From contig NPFB01000090.1 of assembly GCA_014084085.1 (NCBI GenBank), forward strand, positions 102,058-120,642: a stretch of DNA of 18,585 nucleotides. The letters run 5' to 3'. The notes beneath the pieces are model-generated. The model was not told where the DNA came from and made no database searches. It saw nothing but the letters and a program-made list of their open reading frames with translations. The DNA comes from Hondaea fermentalgiana (taxonomy: Eukaryota > Sar > Bigyra > Thraustochytrida > Thraustochytriidae). Of this stretch, positions 1 to 8,620 are shown one piece after another (the stretch's first letter is position 1; every line of letters begins with the position of its first letter). Both the position numbers and the translations under genes were made by a program.

Positions 1-1478
1 CCCCCCCCCCCCTGCGCGCGCATCTGCCTGGCTGTCCATGATGCTCTGTGGCGAGCCAAGCAGCAGCAGTAGCAGCAGCAGCAGCCAGCATCGCGCGTCG
101 GAGTGAGCGACAAGGCCCAAGAGGGTTGTGACCGGGAGATCCGAGCCGTCGAGTTGATAGGGCCGAGGCCAAAACCAAGAGGCAAGCCGTTGCTATTCCC
201 TGTCCCATGAATGCACGCTCGCGATTTTGCTTGCGGGTGTTGGAGCGCGCGTCCGCTCACTTTCACTCCTCGAGCGAGAAATGGGCTCCACCGGCAATGA
301 TCCACATGAAATTCTTCGCCTCTCGCCACGCTGAGAAGAAAGCGAGATGACTGCTCTCTCTCTCTTCTTCGTCTCGGCACAGTTTCACAAAGTCCCCAAT
401 CTGATTCCGGATCCGAGCCCGTCAATTGAACAACGTGGCGTCCGAAACGCCCTGCAAAGCCTGAGAAGAATTAACATCAACTGTCCGCCTTGGAGCAAAT
501 GACCACCATCAATGCGAAGAATCGGCAGCACAGAAGTAGCTTTTCTCATGTCCGATGCACCCACCTCTGTCCATTCTGGCTGTTTACTGCTTGCTCTGCA
601 CAACAGTCGCGCTCGTTACAACTGCAGCTGCAGATGAAGCGTCTTCACCATGAAAGCATGGCATCCAATCCGGGCCCGGCCATTTTGACAGAATTGGACC
701 CTTTCGTACAATGATCAATTGTGGTCTATCTGCCAAAGGCAAACTTCGAACTTTCAAACTAAGCATTTGTCGCGACGCATTCCTTACAGAGACCTTTGAG
801 TGTCGGCCACTGCAAGTTGGCAATGTTCATTCGTGTTGAAGTGCTGTCTTATGCTCAGCTTCTCATTTGCACCGTTCGCACCCAGACGCAAATGAGACAG
901 GTTCTTCGAGCGTTGAACGAAGGACATTATGTCGATGCTCATGGTCATAGTCATGAAAAGGTGGCAACGAAACGATCGTAGGACCTCCACACACTAACAG
1001 TAAATGAATGCAATGTAAGACTGAGCAAACATACACATCCCGAACGAATGCTGATGCATTTCATGCAAGCATAAAAAACCGACACAAGGCAAAATCCTGC
1101 GCAACAAGTCGAGCGCTTTGGCTGGTCCCCCATCTCCGTCTTTGAGCGTCAAAAAACAAGGCCTCATTGCCATGTCACCGACCAAGTTTGAAGCAAGCGA
1201 ATGCGAACGAAATGAAAGAAAAAAAAAAAGCCAAGCACAAGCAGCTTTCCTGCGCGAGCTTGGCTCACAGTCAGTCCTTCGTTGCCATCGGAGAGAAGGG
1301 GGGCGGGCGGCGCGAGCTGCGCGAGCGACCGCACGGCGCTGGTGGCGATCTCGCCACCAGCTCAAAGCCCTCCGCTCGCGCGCGTTGGGTCGAGGTGTCC
1401 GAAAGAGAGTCGTCGCTCGGAGCAGATCACGCAGAAAAGAGAATCCAGTTCGCCAACAAGAGGGACAAAGCCGCGCTC
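1..1478. other. Left flank with no convincing gene; upstream region and leader of the myosin gene
   Basis: I see no protein family in any frame of this 1.5 kb and no tRNA or rRNA-like sequence. It opens with a run of twelve C, followed by an AGC trinucleotide repeat and a short CT tract (354-370). From about 1240 it becomes very GC-rich. The frame of the myosin stays open upstream of its chosen start, back past 1167. An in-frame ATG at 1212 would add 89 low-complexity, basic residues. An imperfect hairpin followed by six A lies at 1048-1078. The region may hold the myosin promoter, but I recognise no reliable core promoter element. Confidence 0.5.
59..85. repeat. AGC trinucleotide microsatellite, nine units
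   Basis: Nine consecutive AGC-type triplets are visible, with one change to AGT in the fourth unit. The repeat lies outside any supported gene. The same triplet class recurs inside the myosin gene, where it encodes an alanine run, so short AGC/GCA expansions seem common in this genome. Confidence 0.9.
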
Positions 1479-4400
1479 ATGGCGGAGAACGGGGCCTTGC
1501 AGGCCGCCTCGCGACCCGAGACGGAAGAGGGACCGCAGCGCAAACGACGCTGGTACCGCGTTGATTCCCCTGCGGCCTGGGAACTTCGACAGCAAACAAC
1601 AAACAATACCGAGCGCAAAGACGATGACAAAGATGACATTGTCGACGTCTTCACGAACGCTGATCATGATGACAAGAGCAGAGAGAGCCTACCTTTCATG
1701 CCGGGCCAGCTGGATAATGTACAAGATGCCCTTGAACTACCAAGTCTACACGAAGCAGCGCTCCTGGATTTGCTGCGTCGACGTTTTCTACAAGAGATAC
1801 CTTGCACATGGATTGGGACTGTTTTGCTGAGCGTGAATCCGGGCAAGCCACTTCGCGGCCAGCAAGGCATCGGTGAAGACTACTTTGACATTTCGGCAAG
1901 TGGGCACCACCCATCGGGGAGCATTGATGGGAGTTCCGACAATCTGGGGAATACCTTGGCAGCAGCAGCAGCAGCAGCAACAGCAACAGCAGAAGGAAAT
2001 TCAGGTCTCGATTATCAAGGTCATGCAATGACGCGATCACCATCTTCCTCGGTCTCCTCCATGACCTCGATGGTTTCCACACTGTCCACGGCCGCAGTTT
2101 CTGCAATCAAGCCCCAGGCACACCTCGCTGGCGTCGCAGACCGTGCCTACGCCTCAATGTTAGCAGGGCCCACGAGACAAACACAGACCATCATGGTCAA
2201 TGGTGAGAGCGGCGCCGGCAAAACAGAAGCCGCCAAATTCATCACGCGCTGTCTAGCGCGTAAATCACGCAAAGCCCGCTCCGCAGCAGCAAAAGCCTCG
2301 AAGAGCAAGGTGGACAACTATTTTGGCAAAATGGGTCTCGGCTCACCCACGACGCTCGGCCGCGGTGGACGCCGCGGCGCGCGAGGCGGACGCAATGCTC
2401 GCAGCTCGCGCGGACTCGCCGCACTTTCACCCCGGCCTTCATCAATCGACAGCGAGATCGGATCCGCGGTCGAGGAGTTCATGATCTCCGTTTCGCCCGT
2501 TTTCGAAGCCTTTGGGAATGCCAAAACAGAGATCAATCATAACTCGAGTCGCTTTGGCAAGTTCCTCCAGCTTGACTATGATCGCGACGGCGTACTCATT
2601 GGCGCACAAACGCGTCACTTTCTGCTCGAGAAAACACGTGTTGTAGGCCATGCACCACACCAACGCAACTTTCATGTCTTTTATCAGCTCCTGGCCGCAA
2701 TTCACCATTATAACGAAAACGCTTCACAGACAAGCCCTGCAAATTCAACAAAGAGGCGAGACTCGGGAAGCGCCAGCGACGCAGACGGAGATTTAAATGC
2801 GGAAACAGATGAGAATGATGCGGAACATGAGTTCACGCTCGGACCCGTGAGCGAGTCATACGCTTACCTTGAACCCAGCGCGGCATCTTGCAATGCCGCA
2901 GAAGCGAAAGTCGCCAGCACAAGCCTTTTGTACGGCCAAGACGATGAAGCAAAGATGCAAGAGGTGTGCAAGGCGCTCGATGAGATTGGCGTGGATGTGA
3001 AACATCGCAAGTTCGTGTGGCGTGCGCTTCTGTGCATCCTCGAGGTCGGAAATCTGTCGTTCGTAGCTGCAGATCGAGGCCATGGGCTTGACGGCTGCAA
3101 GCTGGATCGCAACGGCGGCCGTGCAGCCGCAGCCGTCGACCGCGTTGCCCAATTCCTCGGTGTGGACATCGAGGACCTCGACAAGAACTTGTGCTTTCGC
3201 ACAGTTTCCGCGGGCGGGCCAAAGCGAACGTCGGTTCTTTTGCATCCACTGACGGCCGCCGAAGCGATGGCATCGCGCGACGGGCTGGCAAAGGCACTGT
3301 ATACGGCGCTCTTTGACTTTGTGGTCAGCACGGTCAATCTGCGCATAAATGCCGGAAATGCCGAAAAACAAGTTGCTGCGTCAATCGGTCTGCTCGACGT
3401 TTTTGGATTCGAAATGGCGCAACGCAACTCCTTTGAGCAGCTTTGCATGAACTACGCCAACGAAAAACTCCAGCACAAGTTCGAAAAGCATCTCGTTGCA
3501 ATGGAACGGGCCTTCCTCGAGGATGAAGGCCTCGACGCCGATGCAGACATGGCAACCTTTCACGACAGCAGCGCTGTCATTGCTTCAATTGACGACAAAT
3601 CTATCGGCATCTTTGCTGTGCTTGATGAAGCGAGCGCGCTGCATCTCGACGACGCTGCTTTTATTGCAGCGCTTCGCGGTAAATTGGAGCAGCAGTGCGC
3701 TGACATCAAGGCTACCAAAACAGGCCAAGCGATCGTCGAGACGCCCCCTCAACAGGGTGCTCTTTCCTTCGTCGTGAGGCATCGCGCAGGTGACCTCGAG
3801 TACGATGTGCGTGGCTTTGTCGAAAAGAATACCGACGCAATGCAAGCCGATGTGGCCGATATGCTTTTGCAAAGTCGGAACGCCTTTGTTGCTAGACTCG
3901 TGCAGGCGTCCACGGCAAGTGCATCTGCAAATCTGACGTCCAGTACCGCAGCCGAGGATCTCAACCTCGCGGACGCTTTGCCCGCTGTCGGAGGACAAAG
4001 ACATTCACTTCGCATGGCGGTAGAGACGGGCAAAGCCGTGGAGAACTTTAAAGCTACGCGCACGATGGCATCCACCAAAACGATCTCGGCGCTCTTTCGC
4101 AAGCAGCTCAGCCACCTCGACGAGGCAATGGACGCTGGCGCAGTGCATTTTGTTCGGTGTATCCGCCCGTGCAACCTGCCTGCACGCGTGGACTTTGACG
4201 GAGCTCTTGTTCTTAACCAATTGCACCACTTGTCGGTGCTTGAAATGGTTCGCTTTCGGCTACGTGGCTTTTGCGAGCGGCTTCCGCTCGAATCGTTTTT
4301 CATACGTTTCTGTGGACTCGCAGCCTCTAACGTCTGCATCCCCGATGGAGCGTCTGGTCTACGGCGCTCGGCTCTCAGTCTGCTTCGGCGATTATTTCCA

Positions 4401-6332
4401 CTGGCCCAAGACGCAGATCTCTATCGCGTCGGATTGGAGCACGTGCTCTTTCGACCCAAGGCACTGCACCGCCTCGACGTGCTGGAGCGCATCGTGAAAA
4501 CATTTGCAGCAAGCACGATCCAGACCTGGGCCCGAACTACGGTGCTCGTGGACCAAGACCGATTGGATGACGCAGCTACGAAAGTGCAGACGCTGTGGCG
4601 AGCATGGCGCTGCGTACAAGAATTTGACGTGCAAAGGGATGCGTGCATACGTATTACGGCCTGGTGGCGGTCACTGCTCGCTCGGCAACAATACTTGCGA
4701 ATGAGCGTTGCCGTATTAAAAGTACAGAGTTTTGCACGCATGTTAGTGACACGGCGCGCATTTTCACGCAAGGTCCACTGCGTAATTTGCATCCAGGTGT
4801 GGAGGCGATATTGGAAGCGTCGAAGAGGCATGCGCAAGCTGCGGTTGCGCTGCACAGCATCGAAAATCTCGCGCTGGTACAAGGCAATCATCTCCGCCCG
4901 CTTGCGCCGCGCCAACGAAGCGAACCAGACACGCAAGCTGCCATGGGCGGACTCTCTTCACACAGAGGATGTCCTGCGGCATGAGGGAGCCGTGGTGTGT
5001 CATTTTGACCTGCATCGCGAGTGCATACCTCGTGTCACGGGTGTTCCTGAGCGCGCCGAGTCGCAGTTGTTACTTTTGCAGAATCGATTTGTCCTTACGA
5101 CCTCGGCGCAGGTCATTGACGAGCTCGTGCTCACTCCCGAGACGCGGGTGTACGCACGAGACAAGCACCATTTCTTCATTGCTGGCGTGGCACCTCAGCT
5201 TGATCTTGTCTATGCTTTTCGTGATATGCGCGGACGCGCAACCGAGTGGGTTCAGGCGCTTCTGAAACCACTCACAGCAAACGATCTCTTTGCACAGCCG
5301 ACAGTCGGCAGCGCGTCAGGCCCAAGACGAGGCCCCTTGCAACTACGTCAGATGGGCGCTGTGCAACACACGAGCGATGGTGATTCTGTGAGTACAGAGC
5401 GCTCCTCGAGCACATGTTCGGCCTCAGTGACGTCAATCTCGTCATCCTCGGCATCAAAAGCGCAGCGTGTCGCAGGTAGTTTCATAGGGCGATGGAAGCG
5501 GCAACGAGATCCGAGAACGTGCACCACGGTATGGTGCGCATTGCAAACCGGAGCATTGCTCATGTATGAATCAGCCCAAGCAAAGGATCCCGCCGCGGCA
5601 CTGTCATTGTCGTCACGATTTACGTTCCGGCATCTCACCGATGAAGAGGGCCCGAATCGCATCGAGACGGAGGATATCTCCATTGAAGAGGCCATGCTGG
5701 AATTTACGTGCGCGGACTCAGCGCAGGTGTTGACAAGTTTTGCGGAGGACCTTGATGCGACTTCTATGCCTGCGGTCAAGTTCGCCAAGGGGGACACCTA
5801 CACGCTTGAGATTCCGAAAATTTTGCAACGCGGTCTCGAATTGGAGCGAGAGAAACGGTTCGCAGAGGCGGTCGCGTCATTTACTCACGTGTCGAATCAG
5901 CTAGGATGGCCGCGCATTAAATCGAATGCTAATGCCGCGGAAAGCGCTTTTCACCGCTGCGCTTGTAACATGGAGCGACGATGGTTCTGTGCCGCCATTC
6001 ACGATGCTGAAATGGCCCTGCTCGCCTCTCCCCAGAACGCAAAGGCACATCTTCGCAAGGGTCTCGCGCTCATGGAGCTGCGTCTCGAGGATCGTGCACG
6101 AGCTTCGCTTGAAGAAGCCATTAATCTCGACGCTGACTTGGTGGAAGCGCGCACCATTCTTGCAAATTTGGACGACAAGGAAAAGGGCCACCGCATGTGT
6201 ACGATTCCCAAGCTACAAGACTTGCGCAAGATGAGGAAACTCAAGCTAAAGAGGAATCCAGGCGGTTCGTCTTCGAGCACCGCCGGTTCCGATGGGCAAG
6301 CCTCGTCGGCCTCTGCTTCCTCTCGGGCATGA
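1479..6332 (+). CDS. Unconventional myosin heavy chain with IQ, double PH-like and TPR tail
   Basis: An actin-based motor of about 1617 residues. The motor domain (about 60-1005) shows the P-loop GESGAGKT at 242-249, switch I NSSRFGKF at 355-362, switch II DVFGFE at 640-645 followed by a classic relay sequence NSFEQLCMNYANEKLQ, and the actin-binding-region motif HFVRCIRP at 890. All are nearly canonical, so the ATPase should be active. About six IQ-like motifs follow (about 1008-1142), for example KVQSFARMLVTRR, which would bind calmodulin-type light chains. The tail has a PH-like domain near 1160-1268, a serine-rich linker, a second PH-like domain near 1330-1430, and three TPR-like repeats near 1440-1567. 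No long coiled coil is seen, so the protein is probably monomeric. The tail suggests cargo or membrane binding. Two unusual motor insertions are present: a low-complexity segment with a poly-alanine run before the P-loop, and a basic RG-rich loop 1. The start at 1479 is chosen because the protein-like sequence begins there and G follows the ATG; an ATG at 1212 is possible. I cannot give a myosin class. Confidence 0.93.
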   Translation: MAENGALQAASRPETEEGPQRKRRWYRVDSPAAWELRQQTTNNTERKDDDKDDIVDVFTNADHDDKSRESLPFMPGQLDNVQDALELPSLHEAALLDLLRRRFLQEIPCTWIGTVLLSVNPGKPLRGQQGIGEDYFDISASGHHPSGSIDGSSDNLGNTLAAAAAAATATAEGNSGLDYQGHAMTRSPSSSVSSMTSMVSTLSTAAVSAIKPQAHLAGVADRAYASMLAGPTRQTQTIMVNGESGAGKTEAAKFITRCLARKSRKARSAAAKASKSKVDNYFGKMGLGSPTTLGRGGRRGARGGRNARSSRGLAALSPRPSSIDSEIGSAVEEFMISVSPVFEAFGNAKTEINHNSSRFGKFLQLDYDRDGVLIGAQTRHFLLEKTRVVGHAPHQRNFHVFYQLLAAIHHYNENASQTSPANSTKRRDSGSASDADGDLNAETDENDAEHEFTLGPVSESYAYLEPSAASCNAAEAKVASTSLLYGQDDEAKMQEVCKALDEIGVDVKHRKFVWRALLCILEVGNLSFVAADRGHGLDGCKLDRNGGRAAAAVDRVAQFLGVDIEDLDKNLCFRTVSAGGPKRTSVLLHPLTAAEAMASRDGLAKALYTALFDFVVSTVNLRINAGNAEKQVAASIGLLDVFGFEMAQRNSFEQLCMNYANEKLQHKFEKHLVAMERAFLEDEGLDADADMATFHDSSAVIASIDDKSIGIFAVLDEASALHLDDAAFIAALRGKLEQQCADIKATKTGQAIVETPPQQGALSFVVRHRAGDLEYDVRGFVEKNTDAMQADVADMLLQSRNAFVARLVQASTASASANLTSSTAAEDLNLADALPAVGGQRHSLRMAVETGKAVENFKATRTMASTKTISALFRKQLSHLDEAMDAGAVHFVRCIRPCNLPARVDFDGALVLNQLHHLSVLEMVRFRLRGFCERLPLESFFIRFCGLAASNVCIPDGASGLRRSALSLLRRLFPLAQDADLYRVGLEHVLFRPKALHRLDVLERIVKTFAASTIQTWARTTVLVDQDRLDDAATKVQTLWRAWRCVQEFDVQRDACIRITAWWRSLLARQQYLRMSVAVLKVQSFARMLVTRRAFSRKVHCVICIQVWRRYWKRRRGMRKLRLRCTASKISRWYKAIISARLRRANEANQTRKLPWADSLHTEDVLRHEGAVVCHFDLHRECIPRVTGVPERAESQLLLLQNRFVLTTSAQVIDELVLTPETRVYARDKHHFFIAGVAPQLDLVYAFRDMRGRATEWVQALLKPLTANDLFAQPTVGSASGPRRGPLQLRQMGAVQHTSDGDSVSTERSSSTCSASVTSISSSSASKAQRVAGSFIGRWKRQRDPRTCTTVWCALQTGALLMYESAQAKDPAAALSLSSRFTFRHLTDEEGPNRIETEDISIEEAMLEFTCADSAQVLTSFAEDLDATSMPAVKFAKGDTYTLEIPKILQRGLELEREKRFAEAVASFTHVSNQLGWPRIKSNANAAESAFHRCACNMERRWFCAAIHDAEMALLASPQNAKAHLRKGLALMELRLEDRARASLEEAINLDADLVEARTILANLDDKEKGHRMCTIPKLQDLRKMRKLKLKRNPGGSSSSTAGSDGQASSASASSRA
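1959..1994 (+). repeat. In-frame GCA repeat encoding an alanine-rich run in the myosin motor
   Basis: Seven GCA codons are followed by alternating ACA and GCA codons, giving a poly-alanine then Ala-Thr stretch that begins at residue 161. It sits inside a 75-90 residue low-complexity insertion in the motor, between the segment containing VNPGKPL and the helix before the P-loop. Insertions here are expected to lie on a surface loop. Repeat length may vary between strains. Confidence 0.9.
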
Positions 6333-6757
6333 TGATCCATAATAGCTATTCCTCGGCTGCTTGCAGGGGGACTTTTCTCTAACTTTAAAAATTACTATTT
6401 TATTCCAAAGACACCGCTCGCTTGCAGCTCAACGCCAAAACACGAGCGCTCCGGCTGGCTGCGCTGCTCGTCGGAGCCCGCGGAGCATCCCAAGCAAATC
6501 ACTCAAGTTGAAGGTGACCTGTAGGTAGCACTGCCGTAGGCCTGGGCTACTAGCATCTTTGCTCGGCGCAGCTCCAGCCATCACCCGGCAGAGCCTTGCT
6601 TGTGCAATGGGCTCCGAGTAAAGACAGAACTGGAGTCCAAGCATCTAGCGAGGGAGCGGGCCAGCGAGCTGACGAATCGCTCGCACGCGCGCACGCAGCG
6701 GGCGCTGGACATACACAGAGAGGCACGCTTACCTCGGGGCCGGAGAGGCGGTCGATC
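6333..6757. other. Spacer between myosin and NAR1-like genes
   Basis: This 425 bp spacer must hold the 3' end of the myosin transcript and the promoter and leader of the next gene. An AT-rich stretch at about 6381-6404, just after the myosin stop, is the only such patch in the spacer and is a plausible polyadenylation region, although no AATAAA is present on the plus strand. The rest is GC-rich with no recognisable element. The frame of the following gene stays open upstream to 6596 but contains no ATG before 6758. Confidence 0.5.
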
Positions 6758-8461
6758 ATGTCAGGGTTCGCGAGCTCGGTGCTCCTGGGCGATCTGAATG
6801 ATTTCATCTCGCCGTCGCAGGCGTGCGTGAACCCGATCTTCGCGGGCGACAAGGCCGGCGACGAGGGCGCAGGGAACAAGAACGCGGCAGAGGTAGAGAA
6901 ATTAGGACTGCCCAAGATTGGCCTTCAGCTTGAGAACGACTTTGGGGCCGCGATGGACGTCGAGACGACAGCTCCTACGCCAAACGCCCCGGACCTTATC
7001 AAGACCTCCGCGCAAAAGACTGCTCAAGTTTCCTTGAGCGACTGCCTCGCGTGCAGCGGGTGCGTGACCTCGGCGGAGACGGTCCTTATTGAACAACAGA
7101 GCGCCGATGAGTTTGAACGCAAAGTTGCTTCGGGCCAATTCGATGCTATCGTGGTCACTCTCTCGGCGCAGTCAAGAGCATCTCTTGCCGCGCACTTTGG
7201 CGTGAAGACCGCAACGGAGATGCAAGAGCGTGTTTCTACGTTCTTGCGTTCTCGCAAGCGCGTGTCTTTTGTTCTTGATGCGACCGTGGCTGGGGACCTC
7301 GCTCTCATCGAGCAATCTCGTGAATTTATTCATCGCTATCGCTCGCAGCAGGGCAAAGAGGGAAGTCACCCCTGGGAGGCGCCACCGACAAGTGCAGCTG
7401 TGAGCTGCACGACCATCAAAATGGACCCGACAGGTCCCACGCCAGAGGAAGTCGTTCACGGCGGAGAGGTTCGCCCAGGTGCGCTGACTCCTCTTTTGGC
7501 ATCGGCATGTCCGGGCTGGATTTGCTATGCCGAAAAGTCATGCCCCGAGGCCATTCCGTATATTTCCACCACCAAGTCTCCGCAACAAATTGCCGGGGCT
7601 CTCGTCAAAGATTGGGTCAGCAAGCAGACGGGCGTTGCGCCAGGTCGTATTTTGCACGCCACAGTGATGCCTTGCGCCGATAAAAAGCTCGAAGCTTCTC
7701 GAAATGACTTTTTTCGTGCCGAAGCCGACGCACGCGACGTGGACTGCGTGCTGACCACCACTGAACTTGCAAACATGATGGTAGAAGATGAGACCGATGA
7801 AGGCGACGTGGCGATGCTCGACGACGTGCACGAAGCAGGTTCGGGACCACTCGCACGTCGCGTTGCGGACTCGCTAGCCTCGCTCTCGGAAGCTTCTGCC
7901 GTCGGCGTGAGTGCCGCGGACGGTGGATCAGGAGGGTATGTTGAGTACGTCTTTCGCACGGCTGCAAAGGAGCTATTTGGCGTTGACGTTCCGAGTGGGC
8001 CCTTGCCATTCAAACAAGGTCGCAATGCCGACATTCGAACCGTTGAGCTGCACGTCCAGGGTAAGCCAGCACTGCGCTTCGCCACTGCGTATGGCTTTCG
8101 TAACATTCAGCAAATTGTGCGCCAACTGAAACGTGGCAAATGCAGGTACGACTATGTCGAAATCATGGCGTGCCCTGGTGGCTGTCTGAATGGAGGCGGC
8201 CAAGCCCGGCCCGAAGTTTCCGAGGTCGACATGGTCGTTTCGGAAGCCACCAAAGCCGCGGCTCAGCGCGAGCGTCTCGGTCAGGCTTCTGAGATCTTTC
8301 ACTCACGTCCTGTGCGCCCCCCAGAGGACAATCCGCATGTTCAGGTGGTTTATCAAAACTATATTGGCGGCGAGCCTTTTGGAGAGGAAAGTCGCCGGCT
8401 ATTGCACACACGGTATCATACTGTGCCCAAGCTAGAAAGTGGCCTCACGCAGTCGTGGTAG
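6758..8461 (+). CDS. NAR1: Nar1/CIAO3 (NARFL/IOP1) cytosolic iron-sulfur assembly factor, [FeFe]-hydrogenase-like
   Basis: A protein of 567 residues. In the CIA pathway, Nar1 links the early scaffold to the targeting complex that puts Fe-S clusters into cytosolic and nuclear proteins. The N-terminus has the family signature LNDFISPSQACVNP. The N-terminal cluster site is Cys23 plus CLACSGC (Cys96, 99, 102). The four cysteines matching the hydrogenase H-cluster fold are Cys251 (ACPGW), Cys306 (MPC), and Cys472 and Cys476 (ACPGGC, followed by LNGGGQ). All eight are present, so the protein looks functional. It ends in Trp, a feature I recall for this family. The length exceeds that of the yeast and human proteins (about 480-490) because of a longer linker after the N-terminus and an acidic insertion near residues 345-385. 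The start is the first ATG in frame. It runs convergently towards the next gene. A true hydrogenase is unlikely given the N-terminal signature and the lack of accessory ferredoxin domains. Confidence 0.96.
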   Translation: MSGFASSVLLGDLNDFISPSQACVNPIFAGDKAGDEGAGNKNAAEVEKLGLPKIGLQLENDFGAAMDVETTAPTPNAPDLIKTSAQKTAQVSLSDCLACSGCVTSAETVLIEQQSADEFERKVASGQFDAIVVTLSAQSRASLAAHFGVKTATEMQERVSTFLRSRKRVSFVLDATVAGDLALIEQSREFIHRYRSQQGKEGSHPWEAPPTSAAVSCTTIKMDPTGPTPEEVVHGGEVRPGALTPLLASACPGWICYAEKSCPEAIPYISTTKSPQQIAGALVKDWVSKQTGVAPGRILHATVMPCADKKLEASRNDFFRAEADARDVDCVLTTTELANMMVEDETDEGDVAMLDDVHEAGSGPLARRVADSLASLSEASAVGVSAADGGSGGYVEYVFRTAAKELFGVDVPSGPLPFKQGRNADIRTVELHVQGKPALRFATAYGFRNIQQIVRQLKRGKCRYDYVEIMACPGGCLNGGGQARPEVSEVDMVVSEATKAAAQRERLGQASEIFHSRPVRPPEDNPHVQVVYQNYIGGEPFGEESRRLLHTRYHTVPKLESGLTQSW

Positions 8462-8487
8462 CTTGAACATGAGAACGAAACAAGACA

Positions 8488-8527
8488 AGATGAGATGAGA
8501 TGAGATGAGATGAGATGAGATGAGATG
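8488..8527. repeat. (AGATG)8 pentanucleotide microsatellite
   Basis: Eight perfect AGATG units lie in the convergent spacer. On the minus strand this reads (CATCT)8 and sits about 95-135 nt after the stop of membrane/LRR gene A. A related CATCG array lies at a similar distance after the stop of its paralogue. Confidence 0.95.
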
Positions 8528-8534
8528 AACACAT

Positions 8535-8540
8535 TTTATT
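8535..8540 (-). promoter_or_regulatory. Candidate polyadenylation signal AATAAA for membrane/LRR gene A
   Basis: TTTATT on the plus strand is AATAAA on the minus strand, about 80 nt after the TGA of the gene ending at 8621. It lies between that stop and the pentanucleotide array. The match is to the general eukaryotic hexamer; whether this organism uses it is not shown. Confidence 0.4.
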
Positions 8541-8620
8541 TCCTGCTTCGTATTTTGATGTAGGGCTTCCCCAACGAGGAAAGACCAAGAAAGCATGGGC
8601 GGCTTCGCCAAACACGTTCA

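Larger units (their letters stand above)
8462..8620. other. Convergent spacer between NAR1 and LRR/membrane gene A
   Basis: The stop codons of the two convergent genes are only 159 bp apart. The spacer holds a pentanucleotide array and a minus-strand polyadenylation signal. The 3' untranslated regions must be very short or must overlap as antisense transcripts. No plus-strand AATAAA is seen for NAR1. Confidence 0.7.

Noticed and set aside
490..990. Small open frames of 60-80 codons on both strands in the left flank
   Set aside because: They are short, overlap on both strands, lack motifs, and show no difference in composition from surrounding non-coding DNA.
2833..4339. Several minus-strand open frames of 140-196 codons within the myosin gene
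   Set aside because: They are opposite the conserved motor domain and their sequences are Arg/Ser-rich without recognisable motifs.
6758..8461. Energy-metabolism [FeFe]-hydrogenase
   Set aside because: The N-terminal LNDFISP signature, the CxxCxxC arrangement with the upstream Cys, and the absence of ferredoxin-type accessory domains all fit Nar1/CIAO3 instead.
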